Source: Gammaproteobacteria bacterium | GTDB taxonomy: Bacteria; Pseudomonadota; Gammaproteobacteria; Burkholderiales; Burkholderiaceae_B | Assembly (NCBI GenBank): GCA_018815245.1 | Contig: JAHIXK010000014.1 | Location: 257,550-321,549, forward strand | Direction: 5' to 3' | Length of the DNA stretch: 64,000 nucleotides | In this document: positions 36,551 through 46,162 of the stretch, piece by piece | Numbering within the stretch: position 1 is the first letter of the stretch | How the letters are laid out: every line of letters begins with the position of its first letter | Program-made: the position numbers and the translations under genes | Notes under the pieces: generated by a model | Database searches by the model: none | What the model was told of the DNA's origin: nothing | What the model saw: only the letters and a program-made list of their open reading frames with translations

Positions 36551-37316
36551 GGTGCAAGCCCCCAAGATAGGCTTCGATCACAGCCGGGGACTGTTGTACT
36601 TGCGAAGGCGTGCCGTATTCAATAACTTTGCCGTAGTCCAGCACGGTGACCTGATCGCAAATTCCCATGACCAGTTTCACGTCGTGTTCAATCAGCAAAA
36701 TTGATTTGCCGTCTTCCCGAATTCGCAGCAGCAGTTCGCGAAGCTTCAGTTTCTCTGTGGCATTCATGCCTGCAGCGGGTTCGTCAAGTGCAAGCAGGCT
36801 GGGCTTGCTGGCCAAGGCCCGCGCAATTTCCAGCCGCCGTTGATCGCCGTACGACAAATGTGCAGCCAAATGGTGGGCGCATTGCCCAATGCCCACGTAA
36901 TGCAACAAATCAAGCGCGTGTTCGAGCACTTGTTGTTCTTCGCGGCGTTGGGCCGGGGTTCGCAGCACGGCACCCAATACACCCTGACGGGTTTGGGTGT
37001 GCATGCCCACGGCCACGTTTTCAAGTGCTGTCATGCTTTTGAACAGACGAATGTTTTGAAAGGTGCGGGCGATACCCATGCGCGCAACCTCGTTGGGCGA
37101 AGCCGGGTTGTAGGTTTTCCCCTTGAATGAAAACTGCCCTGCATCGGGCGTGTACAAACCGGTGATCAAATTAAAGCAGGTGGTTTTGCCTGCGCCGTTG
37201 GGGCCGATCAGCCCGAATACCTGGCCTTCCTCAATGCGCAGGCTGACATTGTCAACAGCGCTGACACCGCCAAAGTGTTTTTTCAAACCTGTTGCAGAAA
37301 ACAAAAACTGCGTCAT
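36543..37316 (-). CDS. livG: Branched-chain amino acid ABC transporter ATPase LivG
   Basis: 257 residues from the ATG at 37316, overlapping the livM stop as ATGA. Walker A is GPNGAGKTTCFNLI (about 40), the signature is LSYGDQRRLEIARAL (about 153), Walker B is LLALDEPAAGMN (about 174), followed by LIEHDVKLVMGI (about 205). The RTFQNIRLFKSMT stretch (about 91) is typical of LivG. The reading frame extends much further upstream across livM, but that extension carries no similarity and is not used. Confidence 0.94.
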   Translation of the reverse strand: MTQFLFSATGLKKHFGGVSAVDNVSLRIEEGQVFGLIGPNGAGKTTCFNLITGLYTPDAGQFSFKGKTYNPASPNEVARMGIARTFQNIRLFKSMTALENVAVGMHTQTRQGVLGAVLRTPAQRREEQQVLEHALDLLHYVGIGQCAHHLAAHLSYGDQRRLEIARALASKPSLLALDEPAAGMNATEKLKLRELLLRIREDGKSILLIEHDVKLVMGICDQVTVLDYGKVIEYGTPSQVQQSPAVIEAYLGGLHHG

Positions 37317-38416
37317 GTGGGCACCTGTTTCCGGGCCGCTTTGCTTTTGCCTTGTGGCCATAATCCTTGGGGGCGATACAACATGGCCAGCACCATGGTC
37401 AGGCCATAGATTAGCGAACGGATAATTTCTGCATCCACCAACACAGCACCAAACAGAAATTCCTGAACGGGCGTAACCACTTGCCGCAACATTTCCGGAA
37501 AACCTGCAAGCAGCAATGCACCCAAAATTACCCCGGGTATGTGGCCCATTCCACCCAGCACTACCATGCACAGCACGATGATGGATTCCATCAAGCCAAA
37601 TGATTCCGGGCTGACAAATCCCTGAAATGCCGAAAACATGGCGCCAGCCACGCCACCGAACGAAGCACCCAAGGCAAAGGCCAGAAGCTTCATGTTTCTT
37701 GTGTTGATGCCCATCGCTTTGGCGGCGGTTTCGTCGTCGCGAATGGCTGTCCAGGCCCGCCCGATCCTGCTTTGCTGCAAACGCATGCACACCCCGATGA
37801 TGATCAGGGTAAGCGCCAGAAACAGGTAGTAATAAAGGTGCAGGGCAGGCACATCCAGCCCAAATAAGTCAACTGTTTGCGAAAAACGCAAACCGGCAAT
37901 GCTCACAGGCTCAATCATGTTGATTCCTTGTGGGCCATTGGTAATGTTCAATGGTGCATTCAGGTTGTTCAAAAACAGCCGAATTATTTCACCAAATCCA
38001 AGGGTCACTATGGCCAGGTAATCACCGCGTAAACGCAGTGTGGGCCCGCCCAACAGCACACCGAAGAATGCAGCGACCATTGCGCTCAATGGAATCAAGA
38101 CCCAGATTGACAGGTGCAGGCCACCGGGAAACAGTGCCGCAATTGCTTCGAAATTGTCGGTTAGATGTGGCGAAGCCAGCAACCCATACACGTAGGCCCC
38201 CACTGCATAAAAGGCTACATAACCCAAGTCAAGCAACCCGGCAAAACCCACCACAATATTCAAGCCCAGGGCCAGCATCACGTAAAGTAACGCAATATTC
38301 AGAATGCGCACCCAGCTGTTGCCCAACATACCCGCTACCCAGGGCAGGGCAGCCAGTGCAATGGCCACCAGCAGGAATCCGATAATTTGCTGTTGACGTG
38401 TGTTGAACATTTTCAT
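37313..38416 (-). CDS. livM: Branched-chain amino acid ABC transporter permease LivM
   Basis: Membrane subunit with 367 residues and about ten hydrophobic helices. It carries ALGLNIVVGFAGLLDLGYVAFYAVGAYVYG (the family signature), the loop GRAWTAIRDDETAAKAMGIN (about 241) that docks onto the ATPases, and SPESFGLMESIIVLCMVVLGGMG. It overlaps livH at its start (ATGA) and livG at its end (ATGA), so stoichiometric translation is likely. Confidence 0.94.
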   Translation of the reverse strand: MKMFNTRQQQIIGFLLVAIALAALPWVAGMLGNSWVRILNIALLYVMLALGLNIVVGFAGLLDLGYVAFYAVGAYVYGLLASPHLTDNFEAIAALFPGGLHLSIWVLIPLSAMVAAFFGVLLGGPTLRLRGDYLAIVTLGFGEIIRLFLNNLNAPLNITNGPQGINMIEPVSIAGLRFSQTVDLFGLDVPALHLYYYLFLALTLIIIGVCMRLQQSRIGRAWTAIRDDETAAKAMGINTRNMKLLAFALGASFGGVAGAMFSAFQGFVSPESFGLMESIIVLCMVVLGGMGHIPGVILGALLLAGFPEMLRQVVTPVQEFLFGAVLVDAEIIRSLIYGLTMVLAMLYRPQGLWPQGKSKAARKQVPT

Positions 38417-39378
38417 GCGCGATCCGACACTCTTTCACCCAGAAGGCCGGATGGGCGAAGTGTCAACACAAGGATAAGCACGGCGAAAGCGAAAATGTCC
38501 TGGTAGTGTGAACCCAGAAAGCCCCCCGTTAGTTGGCCCAGGTAGCCCGCACCCAGGCTTTCAACAATGCCCAGCAGCAGCCCGCCCAGCATGGCACCGT
38601 AAATGTTGCCAATGCCACCCAGAACCGCAGCGGTAAATGCTTTCAGACCTGGCAGAAAACCCATGTAGAAGTGGGCTACCGAATAATTGGCAGCCACCAT
38701 GACCCCGGCAACGCCCGCCAGGGCAGCGCCGATGACAAATGTCGCAGCAATGATCGAGTTTGCATTGATGCCCATCAGGCCGGCAAATTGCGGGTTTTCC
38801 GAAGTGGCCCGCATCGCTTTGCCCAAGCGGCTTTTGTTCACCATGAAGGCGAGAGCAAACATCAGCACAGCAGACACCGCCACGATCAGGATTTGCACGG
38901 GCGTAATGGACACAGTTCGTTCGTAATCTGCCAGCGGGTCTGGGGCGAAGGTGTGAAGGATGATGGGATCGGTGGGCAGGGTGCTGGGGAATATCAAATA
39001 GTTTCGACCCCAGATGATCATGGCCAGCGTTTGTAAAATGATGGAAACACCGATGGCGGATATAAGGGGGGCCAGGCGCGGTGCATTGCGCAAGGGGCGA
39101 TACGCAAAACGCTCAATGGTGAAGCTGACCAGCATGCACACGGGTACCGCGCACAACACACCGACTAGAAACAGCACCCAGCCAGGCGCTTCAGGAAACA
39201 CCCCCATGAAAAAAGTGATTGCGCTGAAAGCCACCATGGCCCCCACCATGACTACTTCGCCATGCGCGAAGTTGATCAAGCCCAAGACACCGTACACCAT
39301 GGTGTAGCCCAACGCGACCAACGCATAAATGCTGCCCAGTACCAAGCCGTTGATGATTTGTTGCGCAAAAATATCCAT
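38413..39378 (-). CDS. livH: Branched-chain amino acid ABC transporter permease LivH
   Basis: Partner permease with 321 residues from the ATG at 39378 (an earlier ATG at 39429 adds an unlikely polar stretch). It shows QQIINGLVLGSIYALVALGYTMVYG at the N-terminus, INFAHGEVVMVGA, the cytoplasmic loop GKAMRATSENPQFAGLMGIN (about 191) and AVLGGIGNIYGAMLGG. Around eight hydrophobic helices are visible. It is the first gene of the liv permease/ATPase run and faces the divergent binding-protein gene across 173 bases. Confidence 0.93.
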   Translation of the reverse strand: MDIFAQQIINGLVLGSIYALVALGYTMVYGVLGLINFAHGEVVMVGAMVAFSAITFFMGVFPEAPGWVLFLVGVLCAVPVCMLVSFTIERFAYRPLRNAPRLAPLISAIGVSIILQTLAMIIWGRNYLIFPSTLPTDPIILHTFAPDPLADYERTVSITPVQILIVAVSAVLMFALAFMVNKSRLGKAMRATSENPQFAGLMGINANSIIAATFVIGAALAGVAGVMVAANYSVAHFYMGFLPGLKAFTAAVLGGIGNIYGAMLGGLLLGIVESLGAGYLGQLTGGFLGSHYQDIFAFAVLILVLTLRPSGLLGERVSDRA

Positions 39379-39551
39379 AGACCGGAAATACAATTGAAAG
39401 TTGGTGTGCTGGAAAAAAGCATAGTGCAATAACGGTCTGTGTGTGCATGCCTTATTCAGAAAGAAGGCACTTAATTCAGATGTGTCGTTGAAGAGGATTT
39501 AGATGCTACATTGCACGAATCAAGAACAAATAAAACTGAACGGAGGTGTTT

Positions 39552-40706
39552 ATGCGCGTGAATTTGGCAAGGCATTGGAATTGCCTGGTGTGGGCTGCGC
39601 CCGTATGGATGGCGTTGTTCGCTGGCACTGTTGCAGCCAAGGATGTGATTGTGAAGATTGGGCACATCGCACCGTTGTCCGGGCCACAGGCGCATTACGG
39701 GAAAGACAATGAATCGGGCGCCCGCATGGCAATTGATGACCTGAACAAGATGAAAATTCAATTGGACGGGGGCACTGCCAAGTTTCAGTTGATTGCTGAA
39801 GACGATGCGGCCGATCCCAAGACGGGTGCCATCGTTGCACAGAAATTGTGTGACATGAAAGTCAATGGCATCGTGGGCCACTTGAACAGCGGCACCACCA
39901 TTCCGGCTTCCCGCATTTATTACGACTGCGGCATTCCACAAATTACACCCTCGGCCACAACACCCAAGGTCACCAAGCAGGGGTTTGAGTCCGTATTCCG
40001 CGTAATTGCGCACGACGGTGTCCTGGGTGTTGCTTTGGCCAAATATGCAGCAGACGATATGAAGGCAAAGCGAGTCGTGGTGATTGATGACCGCACGGGT
40101 TACGGGCAACCCTTGGCCGATATTTTCACCAATCAGCTTCAGGCCAAAGGCGTGAAAGTGCTGGAGCGCCATTACACCAACGACAAAGCCACTGACTTCG
40201 CGGCTATTTTGACTTCGGTCAAGCGTGTGAATCCGGACCTGGTGTTTTATGGTGGCATGGACGCACAGGCTGGTCCCATGTTGCGTCAAATGAAACAGCT
40301 GGGTATCAAGGCGAAACTGATGGGTGGCGATGGAATTTGTACCGCAGAGCTGGTGCGCCTTGGGGGCGACAATGTGGGGCCGAACGTGCTGTGTGCTGAA
40401 GGGGGGATGGCCTTGAGCAAAATGCCCGGCGGCCCTGCTTTCGAGAAGCGTTACAAGGAGCGGTTTAAAACCGATATTCAGGTGTATGCGCCTTTTGTAT
40501 ACGATGCGGTCATGACCATGGGTATGGCCATGAAAAATGCCAAATCGGCTGACCCGAAAAAATACCTTCCAAAACTGAAAGACATTCGGTATGACGGAGT
40601 GATTGGAACCATCGCGTTTGATGAGGTGGGCGATGTGCTGAACGCCGCGGTAACCTTGAATTCTTATGGGCCGAAGGGCAAGTTTCCGATCAAGATTGTG
40701 AATTAG
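39552..40706 (+). CDS. livK: Branched-chain amino acid ABC transporter substrate-binding protein
   Basis: 384 residues. The ATG at 39552 has GGAGG 5 bases upstream. The signal peptide (residues 1 to about 29, ending TVAAK) exports it to the periplasm. The mature protein shows the type I Leu/Ile/Val-binding fold: KIGHIAPLSGPQAHYGKDN (about 36), SGTTIPASRIYYD, FRVIAHDGVLG and VVVIDDRTGYGQPLADIF. It is divergent from livHMGF and almost certainly supplies that transporter. Leucine-type ligands are expected, but related systems also bind amides or aromatics, so specificity is inferred. Confidence 0.92.
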   Translation: MRVNLARHWNCLVWAAPVWMALFAGTVAAKDVIVKIGHIAPLSGPQAHYGKDNESGARMAIDDLNKMKIQLDGGTAKFQLIAEDDAADPKTGAIVAQKLCDMKVNGIVGHLNSGTTIPASRIYYDCGIPQITPSATTPKVTKQGFESVFRVIAHDGVLGVALAKYAADDMKAKRVVVIDDRTGYGQPLADIFTNQLQAKGVKVLERHYTNDKATDFAAILTSVKRVNPDLVFYGGMDAQAGPMLRQMKQLGIKAKLMGGDGICTAELVRLGGDNVGPNVLCAEGGMALSKMPGGPAFEKRYKERFKTDIQVYAPFVYDAVMTMGMAMKNAKSADPKKYLPKLKDIRYDGVIGTIAFDEVGDVLNAAVTLNSYGPKGKFPIKIVN

Positions 40707-40711
40707 CCTGC

Positions 40712-40750
40712 ACAAAGGGGTGCGTAAAATTCAGCAATCCCTTTGTTTTG
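40712..40750 (+). terminator. Probable terminator after livK
   Basis: ACAAAGGG (40712-40719) pairs with CCCTTTGT (40739-40746) across a 19-base loop, followed by a short T run (TTTG). Confidence 0.55.
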
Positions 40751-40798
40751 TGAAATTTTTCAATAAATATTTTTAACGTTTCAGAACTTCTGTTGAAT

Positions 40799-40866
40799 GC
40801 AAACCACTTAGCTACTGAATCCCCGGCTACCTAACATGCCTGGGGTTTGCGTCTTTTTTCGACGCC
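40799..40866 (+). promoter_or_regulatory. Structured leader before the Bug-family gene
   Basis: GCAAACC (40799-40805) pairs with GGTTTGC (40844-40850), enclosing CCCCGG and a partly complementary CCTGGGG. Immediately after comes GTC and TTTTTT, and GCGTC/GACGC (40849-40853 with 40861-40865) can form a competing hairpin. This looks like a terminator/antiterminator pair or simple leader structure. No known riboswitch class is recognisable. Confidence 0.3.
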
Positions 40867-40893
40867 CTACAAAACAGCAAGTGGAGAACATGA

Positions 40894-41877
40894 ATGATTT
40901 TCTGCAGTGTAAAAAAAGCGATGCTGGTCGCCAGCATTCTGGTCTGTTCAAGTGGAATGGCATTTGCCGACACCTATCCTGCCAAAACAATTACCCTGGT
41001 TGTGCCTTTTGCGGCAGGTGGCACCACTGACATTGTTGCCCGGATCGTGGCAGACAAACTGGGTAGAGAACTCGGCCAAGCTGTCATCGTCGATAACCGT
41101 GGCGGCGGCGGTGGTGCCATTGGCGCAGGTCTGGTGGCCAAGGCGGCTCCCGATGGTTACACCCTTGGTGTTTCAACGTTGTCCACACACGCGGTGATTG
41201 CTGCATGCAATCCAAAGGTGCCCTACAACCCGGTAAAGGATTTCAAAGCGATCACCAACATGGCGGGTTCGCCCAATGTACTGACCGTCAATCCAAAGTT
41301 CCCGGCACAAGATTTCAAGCAGTTTTTGGCGCATGTAAAAAAGAATCCGGGCAAGTTGAGTTTTGCAACATCAGGTCAGTGCAGCATCCAGCAAATGGTG
41401 GGTGAACAGTTCAAGGTGGAAACCGGTACGGACATTCTGCACGTGCCGTATCGCGGTGCCGGGCCTGCATTGAATGACTTGTTGGGTGCTTCAGTGGACA
41501 TGATGTTTGACAACTTGCCTTCCTCCATGTCACACATTAAATCAGATCGCCTTCGGGCATTGGCGGTTGCCTGGCCCAACCGCCTGGATACGTTGCCCAA
41601 CGTGCCCACATTTAAAGAGCTGGGCCTTGCAGCTGTCAATGAGCCTGTGTGGTACGGTTTGGTTGCACCCGCCGCTACACCCGACGCCATCATTCAGAAG
41701 TTGAATGCGGCCACGGTGAAAGTGCTGAAACTGCCAGAAGTGCAAGAGCGGTTACGAGCCAGTGGCGCAGAGCCGGTGGGCAATACACCTGCCCAGCATG
41801 CGGCTGAAATCAAACAGGAGATGGAAAGAATGCAGATGTTGGTCAAAAAGCAGAACATTCAGTTCGATGGTTCTTGA
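40894..41877 (+). CDS. Tripartite tricarboxylate transporter-type binding protein (Bug/TctC family)
   Basis: 327 residues with a signal peptide (to about residue 26, MAFA-D). The mature start YPAKTITLVVPFAAGGTTDIVARIVADKL is the Bug hallmark, as are IVDNRGGGGGAIGAGLVAKAAPDGYTL (about 64) and VPYRGAGPALNDLLGASVDMMFDNL. Two-lobed Bug proteins bind small carboxylates or amides. The tctA/tctB membrane genes are absent, which is common for Bug proteins in Burkholderiales. GGAG is 7 bases before the ATG. Ligand unknown. Confidence 0.92.
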   Translation: MIFCSVKKAMLVASILVCSSGMAFADTYPAKTITLVVPFAAGGTTDIVARIVADKLGRELGQAVIVDNRGGGGGAIGAGLVAKAAPDGYTLGVSTLSTHAVIAACNPKVPYNPVKDFKAITNMAGSPNVLTVNPKFPAQDFKQFLAHVKKNPGKLSFATSGQCSIQQMVGEQFKVETGTDILHVPYRGAGPALNDLLGASVDMMFDNLPSSMSHIKSDRLRALAVAWPNRLDTLPNVPTFKELGLAAVNEPVWYGLVAPAATPDAIIQKLNAATVKVLKLPEVQERLRASGAEPVGNTPAQHAAEIKQEMERMQMLVKKQNIQFDGS

Positions 41878-41917
41878 TCAGGGAACTTCCGTTTTGTGAA
41901 TTCTGTGTGGTGAAAAC

Positions 41918-41950
41918 AAAAAAGCCAAGGTACAACACCTTGGCTTTTTT
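41918..41950. terminator. Bidirectional terminator between the Bug and cytochrome c genes
   Basis: GCCAAGG (41924-41930) pairs with CCTTGGC (41938-41944), flanked by six A before and six T after. It works as a terminator for both convergent genes. Confidence 0.92.
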
Positions 41951-41966
41951 GCAGGAAAACCTTGAA

Positions 41967-42275
41967 TTACAGAGACAGTACCCAGGTCGCCAGTTTCTTG
42001 GCTTCGTCTTCGGTTACGTTTTGAGCAGGCATTGGGACTGGACCCCAAGCACCCTTGGTGCCATTTTTGATTTTTCCGGCCAGCATGGCTTCCGCGCCAG
42101 CTTGTCCTTTGTATTTGGCCGCCACGTCTTTGAAAGCTGGGCCAACGACCTTTTTCTGAACCTGGTGGCAGGCCAAGCAGGCTTTGCTCTTGGCCAATGC
42201 TTCATCGGCGCTGGCAGACAACGGTAGAGCAACCATGGTGGCTGCAATCGCCAGAACACCCATTCGCTTGATCAT
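41967..42275 (-). CDS. Cytochrome c551/c552-like monoheme protein
   Basis: 102-residue periplasmic electron carrier. The signal peptide ends near residue 23 (SASA-D). The heme motif CLACH is at about 33-37, and the axial Met is in [11 protein letters not shown] (about 81). [15 protein letters not shown] is the conserved loop of the Pseudomonas-type c551 family. It stands alone, with terminators on its 3' side; the partner oxidase or dehydrogenase is not in view. Confidence 0.93.
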   Translation of the reverse strand: MIKRMGVLAIAATMVALPLSASADEALAKSKACLACHQVQKKVVGPAFKDVAAKYKGQAGAEAMLAGKIKNGTKGAWGPVPMPAQNVTEDEAKKLATWVLSL

Positions 42276-42355
42276 ACTGAACTCCTTATCTTGTTACAGT
42301 TATCACATTAATAACGTCTCGGGCGTCATTTTGGCAGACAATCCGCTTGTTTGTC

Positions 42356-42619
42356 ATGTGGAATAGCATGATTTTTATCCTTCTGGGCATCCTTTTGTTG
42401 ACTATGAAATTGGTCGGCATTCATCCTGTCGCCGATTGGCAATGGTTTGAGATTGCCATTCCCTTTCTGTTGGCCATGTGCTGGTTTGAAATGGTTGAAC
42501 CTTTTTTGGGGCTGGATGTGAGGCGTCAACGACATCGAAAGCAACAGTTTGAAACAAAGGTTAAGCGCTTCCATAACAAAAAACCCCGACCTGCACATCG
42601 GGGTTTTCCGTTCAGGTAA
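42356..42619 (+). CDS. Small Trp-rich membrane protein (TIGR04438-like)
   Basis: About 87 residues. From ATG 42356 (or ATG 42368) a hydrophobic helix IFILLGILLLTMKLVGI is followed by PVADWQWFEIAIPFLLAMCWFEM, a second helix rich in Trp, and then a basic tail (VRRQRHRKQQFETKVKRF). This matches the small Trp-rich family of betaproteobacteria, whose role is unknown. The last 12-15 codons are the hairpin of the ilvD terminator, so the C-terminal HNKKPRPAHRG may just be readthrough of that structure. The ribosome-binding site is weak. Confidence 0.6.
   Translation: MWNSMIFILLGILLLTMKLVGIHPVADWQWFEIAIPFLLAMCWFEMVEPFLGLDVRRQRHRKQQFETKVKRFHNKKPRPAHRGFPFR
42576..42607 (-). terminator. Terminator of ilvD, inside the end of the Trp-rich gene
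   Basis: AAACCCCGA (42581-42589) pairs with TCGGGGTTT (42598-42606) over an 8-base loop. On the minus strand the stem is followed by TTTTTTGTT, making it a good terminator for ilvD; on the plus strand TTTT is also present. Confidence 0.85.
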
Positions 42620-42633
42620 AGTCGGATTCTTGT

Positions 42634-44322
42634 TTACAGATTCAGGTCGCCATCCGTTACTGCGCCCTTGCTGGCGCTGCTGGCCAATGCGGCAAATTTT
42701 GCCAGCACACCGGTGGTGTAGCGTGGCTTTGGTTTCACCCAGCTTTCGCGGCGCTTGGCCAGTTCTTCATCGCTTACATTGATTTGTAGCAATTTCTGGT
42801 GTGCATCCATGGTGATCGAGTCGCCCTCGTGAATCAACGCGATCGGGCCGCCCACATAGGCTTCGGGTGCAACATGACCCACCACCATGCCCCAGGTGCC
42901 GCCAGAGAAACGACCGTCAGTAATCAAGCCGACTGTTTCACCCAAGCCCTTGCCAATAATGGCCGATGTAGGCGCCAACATTTCAGGCATACCGGGGCCG
43001 CCTTTTGGGCCAAGGTAACGAAGAATAATCACGTCGCCGTCTTTAATCTTGTCGCCCAGAATTGCGTCCATCGCACTTTGTTCGTCGTCGAACACCTTGG
43101 CTGGGCCGGTAATCACAGGGTTTTTCAAGCCAGTGATTTTGGCCACAGCGCCTTCAGGAGCCAAATTGCCTTTCAGGATCGCCAAGTGGCCTTGCTTGTA
43201 CAGAGCCTTGTCAATGGGCATGATCACGTTTTGATCGGCACGTGGCACTGAAGGAATATCCGCCAGTGTTTCCGCAATCGTTTTGCCGGTGATGGTGATG
43301 CAATCGCCGTGCAGCAGGCCAGCGTCAAGCAAAATCTTCATGACCTGTGGAATGCCGCCAGCATCGTGCAGGTCGGTTGCAACATACTGGCCAGAAGGCT
43401 TCAAGTTGCAAATAACAGGTGTACGCAGGCGCACACGTTCGAAGTCTTCGTAGTCCCAAGCCACGTCAGCCGCCTTGGCAATGGCCAGGAAGTGCAGCAC
43501 AGCGTTGGTTGAACCACCAGTGGCCATCAGCACGGCCACTGCGTTTTCAATCGACTTCTTGGTGATGATGTCGCGTGGTTTCAGGTCGTTGCGCACGGCT
43601 TCGATCAACACACGGGCAGATTCAGCAGTGGAAGTAACTTTTTCCGCATCAATGTTCGACATGGTGCTGGAATAGGGCAGGCTCATGCCCAAGGCTTCGA
43701 AGGCCGAGCTCATGGTGTTGGCGGTGTACATGCCACCACAGGAACCGGAACTTGGGCAGGCGTTTTTCTCGATGCCCTTGAAGTCTTCCTCGCTCATGCG
43801 GCCAGCGGTGAATTCACCCACAGCTTCAAAGGCCGACACAATGGTCAAATCCTTGCCTTTGTAGCGCCCGGGCTTGATGGTGCCGCCGTACACGTAAATG
43901 CCGGGCACGTTCATGCGGGCCATGCCGATCATGCCGCCGGGCATGTTTTTGTCGCAGCCGCCGATCACCAGCACACCGTCCATCCACTGGCCTTGTACTG
44001 CAGTTTCAATGCAGTCGGCAATTACTTCACGGCTTACCAGCGAATATTTCATGCCTTCGGTGCCCATGCTCATGCCATCGGAAATGGTGGGGGTGCCGAA
44101 AATTTGTGGGTTGCCACCAGCTTCTTTTACTGCCGCCACGGCTGCATCAGCCAAGGGTTGCAAGCCGCTGTTGCAAGGCGTGATGGTGGAATGGCCGTTC
44201 GCAATGCCAATCATGGGGTTGTTGAAGTCTTCGTCTTTGTAACCCATGGCGAAGTACATGGCGCGGTTGGGCGAACGGGCCACGCCCTGGGTGATGTTCT
44301 TGGAACGTCGATTGATGCTCAT
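42634..44322 (-). CDS. ilvD: Dihydroxy-acid dehydratase
   Basis: Iron-sulfur enzyme for the third step of valine and isoleucine synthesis: it dehydrates 2,3-dihydroxy-isovalerate and its homologue. It has 562 residues. The cluster and Mg-binding motifs are present: a Cys in the N-terminal ITPCNSGL (about 50), [12 protein letters not shown] (about 121), [18 protein letters not shown] (about 193) and [14 protein letters not shown] (about 470). The 2Fe-2S type is likely from the [14 protein letters not shown] pattern. Single gene, terminated at 42576-42607; lgt is divergent upstream. Confidence 0.96.
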   Translation of the reverse strand: MSINRRSKNITQGVARSPNRAMYFAMGYKDEDFNNPMIGIANGHSTITPCNSGLQPLADAAVAAVKEAGGNPQIFGTPTISDGMSMGTEGMKYSLVSREVIADCIETAVQGQWMDGVLVIGGCDKNMPGGMIGMARMNVPGIYVYGGTIKPGRYKGKDLTIVSAFEAVGEFTAGRMSEEDFKGIEKNACPSSGSCGGMYTANTMSSAFEALGMSLPYSSTMSNIDAEKVTSTAESARVLIEAVRNDLKPRDIITKKSIENAVAVLMATGGSTNAVLHFLAIAKAADVAWDYEDFERVRLRTPVICNLKPSGQYVATDLHDAGGIPQVMKILLDAGLLHGDCITITGKTIAETLADIPSVPRADQNVIMPIDKALYKQGHLAILKGNLAPEGAVAKITGLKNPVITGPAKVFDDEQSAMDAILGDKIKDGDVIILRYLGPKGGPGMPEMLAPTSAIIGKGLGETVGLITDGRFSGGTWGMVVGHVAPEAYVGGPIALIHEGDSITMDAHQKLLQINVSDEELAKRRESWVKPKPRYTTGVLAKFAALASSASKGAVTDGDLNL

Positions 44323-44465
44323 TGCAAAAGCTCGCAGGTGGAATTGGATTCAAAACGAGAATTTACCATTTTATGACGCACCGCTGGGCGCATGAGGGCC
44401 CTCATTCATCAACCGGTAGTCCGCGGGGCAGTACAATTGAGCGGTTTCCATATTCCGGGCTTCCC

Positions 44466-45287
44466 ATGTTTGTTCATCCTGAATTTGATCCCATTGCCAT
44501 TTCGATTGGGCCCGTGGCCATTCGCTGGTACGGTTTGATGTATTTGCTTGCTTTTGTTGCGTTCATCATGCTGGCCAAGCGCCGCTTGCATTTGTTTCCA
44601 GCCATCAAGGTGGTTGATGTGGACAATATGCTGACCTGGGCTGTGTTGGGCGTTATTTTTGGCGGTCGTCTGGGGTATGTGCTTTTCTACAAGCCCGACT
44701 ATTACATGGCCAACCCTGGTGAAATTCTTGCTATTTGGGAAGGGGGTATGTCGTTTCATGGTGGTTTTCTGGGTGTACTGCTGGTGTGTTTCATCTATGG
44801 CCGGTTCAAAGGCTGGAAATTTTTCGATGTGATGGATTTTGTGGCGCCAGCTGTGCCCATTGGCTTGGCTTTTGGGCGTTTGGGCAATTTCATCAACGGC
44901 GAATTGTGGGGGCGCCCAACAGATGGTTGGTGGGGTGTTGTATTTCCCCAAGCTGGCGACACGATTGCGCGCCACCCTTCACAGCTTTATCAAATGAGCC
45001 TGGAAGGCCTTGCCCTGTTCGTTGGGCTTTGGTGGTTTGCAAGCAAACCCCGTGCGCGCGCTGCCGTTTCAGCATGGTTTTTGATCGGCTATGGTGCGGC
45101 CCGCTTCATTGTTGAATACGCCCGCGAGCCAGACCGGTTTTTGGGCACTTTGTCGCTGGGTCTTTCGATGGGGCAGTGGCTGTGTGTGCCGATGATTCTG
45201 GGCGGGTTCGCGCTGTTGGTGTGGTCAAGGAACAAGCCCTCCGGGCTTGAAACCATGACCGCCTTGTTGAAACAACAAAAAGCTTAA
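44466..45287 (+). CDS. lgt: Prolipoprotein diacylglyceryl transferase
   Basis: Inner-membrane enzyme that moves diacylglycerol onto the lipobox cysteine of prolipoproteins, the first step of lipoprotein maturation. It has 273 residues from the ATG at 44466 and about seven membrane helices. Signature motifs are [34 protein letters not shown] (with the essential His), [18 protein letters not shown], and HPSQLYQ. The N-terminal [13 protein letters not shown] is typical. BamE in this same window is one of its likely substrates. The stop codon overlaps the stop of the converging TauE-type gene. Confidence 0.96.
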   Translation: MFVHPEFDPIAISIGPVAIRWYGLMYLLAFVAFIMLAKRRLHLFPAIKVVDVDNMLTWAVLGVIFGGRLGYVLFYKPDYYMANPGEILAIWEGGMSFHGGFLGVLLVCFIYGRFKGWKFFDVMDFVAPAVPIGLAFGRLGNFINGELWGRPTDGWWGVVFPQAGDTIARHPSQLYQMSLEGLALFVGLWWFASKPRARAAVSAWFLIGYGAARFIVEYAREPDRFLGTLSLGLSMGQWLCVPMILGGFALLVWSRNKPSGLETMTALLKQQKA

Positions 45288-46096
45288 AACCCGGTGCTCG
45301 CCTTGTAAATCATCGACAAGGCGATGAAGGTCAGCAAAATTGCGAAAATTCGTTTGATCTTCTTCACCGGAAGTGTGTGTGCCAGTTTTGCACCCTGCGG
45401 TGCAAAGAACACGCTCAAGCCAGCCACGCACACCACCGCGGGCAGGTACACATAGCCCAACGAGCCGGGGGGCATGCCTTGCAGGTGCATGCCGTTGATG
45501 ATGTAGCCCATGCTGGCAAACACCGCAATTGGCAAACCCAACGCGGCTGATGTGGCCACTGCATTGCGCAGTGGCACATTGCTCCACACCATGAATGGCA
45601 CGGAAATAAAACCGCCGCCCGCACCCACAATGCTTGAGATGGTGCCGATCACTGTGCCCACACCCGTTAGTCCAACCGCTTTGGGCAGGGTTCGTGTTGG
45701 CTTGGGTTTTTTGTCAGCGTAAAGTTGATAGGCTGAGAAAAAAACAAAGATACCGAACACCAAAGCCAGTTCACGGGTTGGCAGGTAAGAAACAATTTTC
45801 GAACCAATGAAGCCACCAATCAAAATGCCAGGTGTCAGAAATTTCACGATGTCCCAACGCACCGCCCCTGCCTTGTGGTGGGCGCGCGCGCTTGAAATGC
45901 TGGTGAAAATAATAATGGCCAGCGATGTGGCAATTGACGAGTGCACCACATATTCAACCGGTACACCCTGGCCCACCATAAGGAAGGTGAGGAAGGGCAC
46001 CAGCAGCATGCCGCCGCCAATGCCCAACAAACCGGCCAACACGCCGCTGATAACGCCCAACACAAGCAGGGAAACAATAAATACCGGATCAAACAT
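45284..46096 (-). CDS. Sulfite exporter TauE/SafE family permease
   Basis: About 270 residues from the ATG at 46096, with around eight hydrophobic helices. The repeat signature is visible twice: [15 protein letters not shown] (about 20-34) and [15 protein letters not shown] (about 156-170), with [14 protein letters not shown] and [14 protein letters not shown] as partners. The family exports or takes up small sulfur- or carbon-containing anions (sulfite, sulfoacetate, taurine products); which one is unknown. It lies directly downstream of 6S RNA and its terminator. Confidence 0.88.
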   Translation of the reverse strand: MFDPVFIVSLLVLGVISGVLAGLLGIGGGMLLVPFLTFLMVGQGVPVEYVVHSSIATSLAIIIFTSISSARAHHKAGAVRWDIVKFLTPGILIGGFIGSKIVSYLPTRELALVFGIFVFFSAYQLYADKKPKPTRTLPKAVGLTGVGTVIGTISSIVGAGGGFISVPFMVWSNVPLRNAVATSAALGLPIAVFASMGYIINGMHLQGMPPGSLGYVYLPAVVCVAGLSVFFAPQGAKLAHTLPVKKIKRIFAILLTFIALSMIYKASTGF

Positions 46097-46118
46097 GATG
46101 AATGGAACCAAAACAGAC

Positions 46119-46153
46119 AAAAAAAGAGGCGATTGAACGTGGGTTCAATCGCC
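46119..46153 (-). terminator. Terminator of 6S RNA
   Basis: GGCGATTGAA (46128-46137) pairs perfectly with TTCAATCGCC (46144-46153) over a 6-base loop. On the minus strand it is followed by TCTTTTTTT. Confidence 0.92.
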
Positions 46154-46162
46154 CCGGTGTGG

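Noticed and set aside
37317..37790. N-terminal extension of the LivG frame
   Set aside because: The extension overlaps livM, has no similarity to ATPases, and an ATG with an ATGA overlap gives the usual LivG length.
39471..40715. A 414-codon minus-strand open frame opposite livK
   Set aside because: Antisense shadow of a strongly supported binding-protein gene; His-rich and no known fold.
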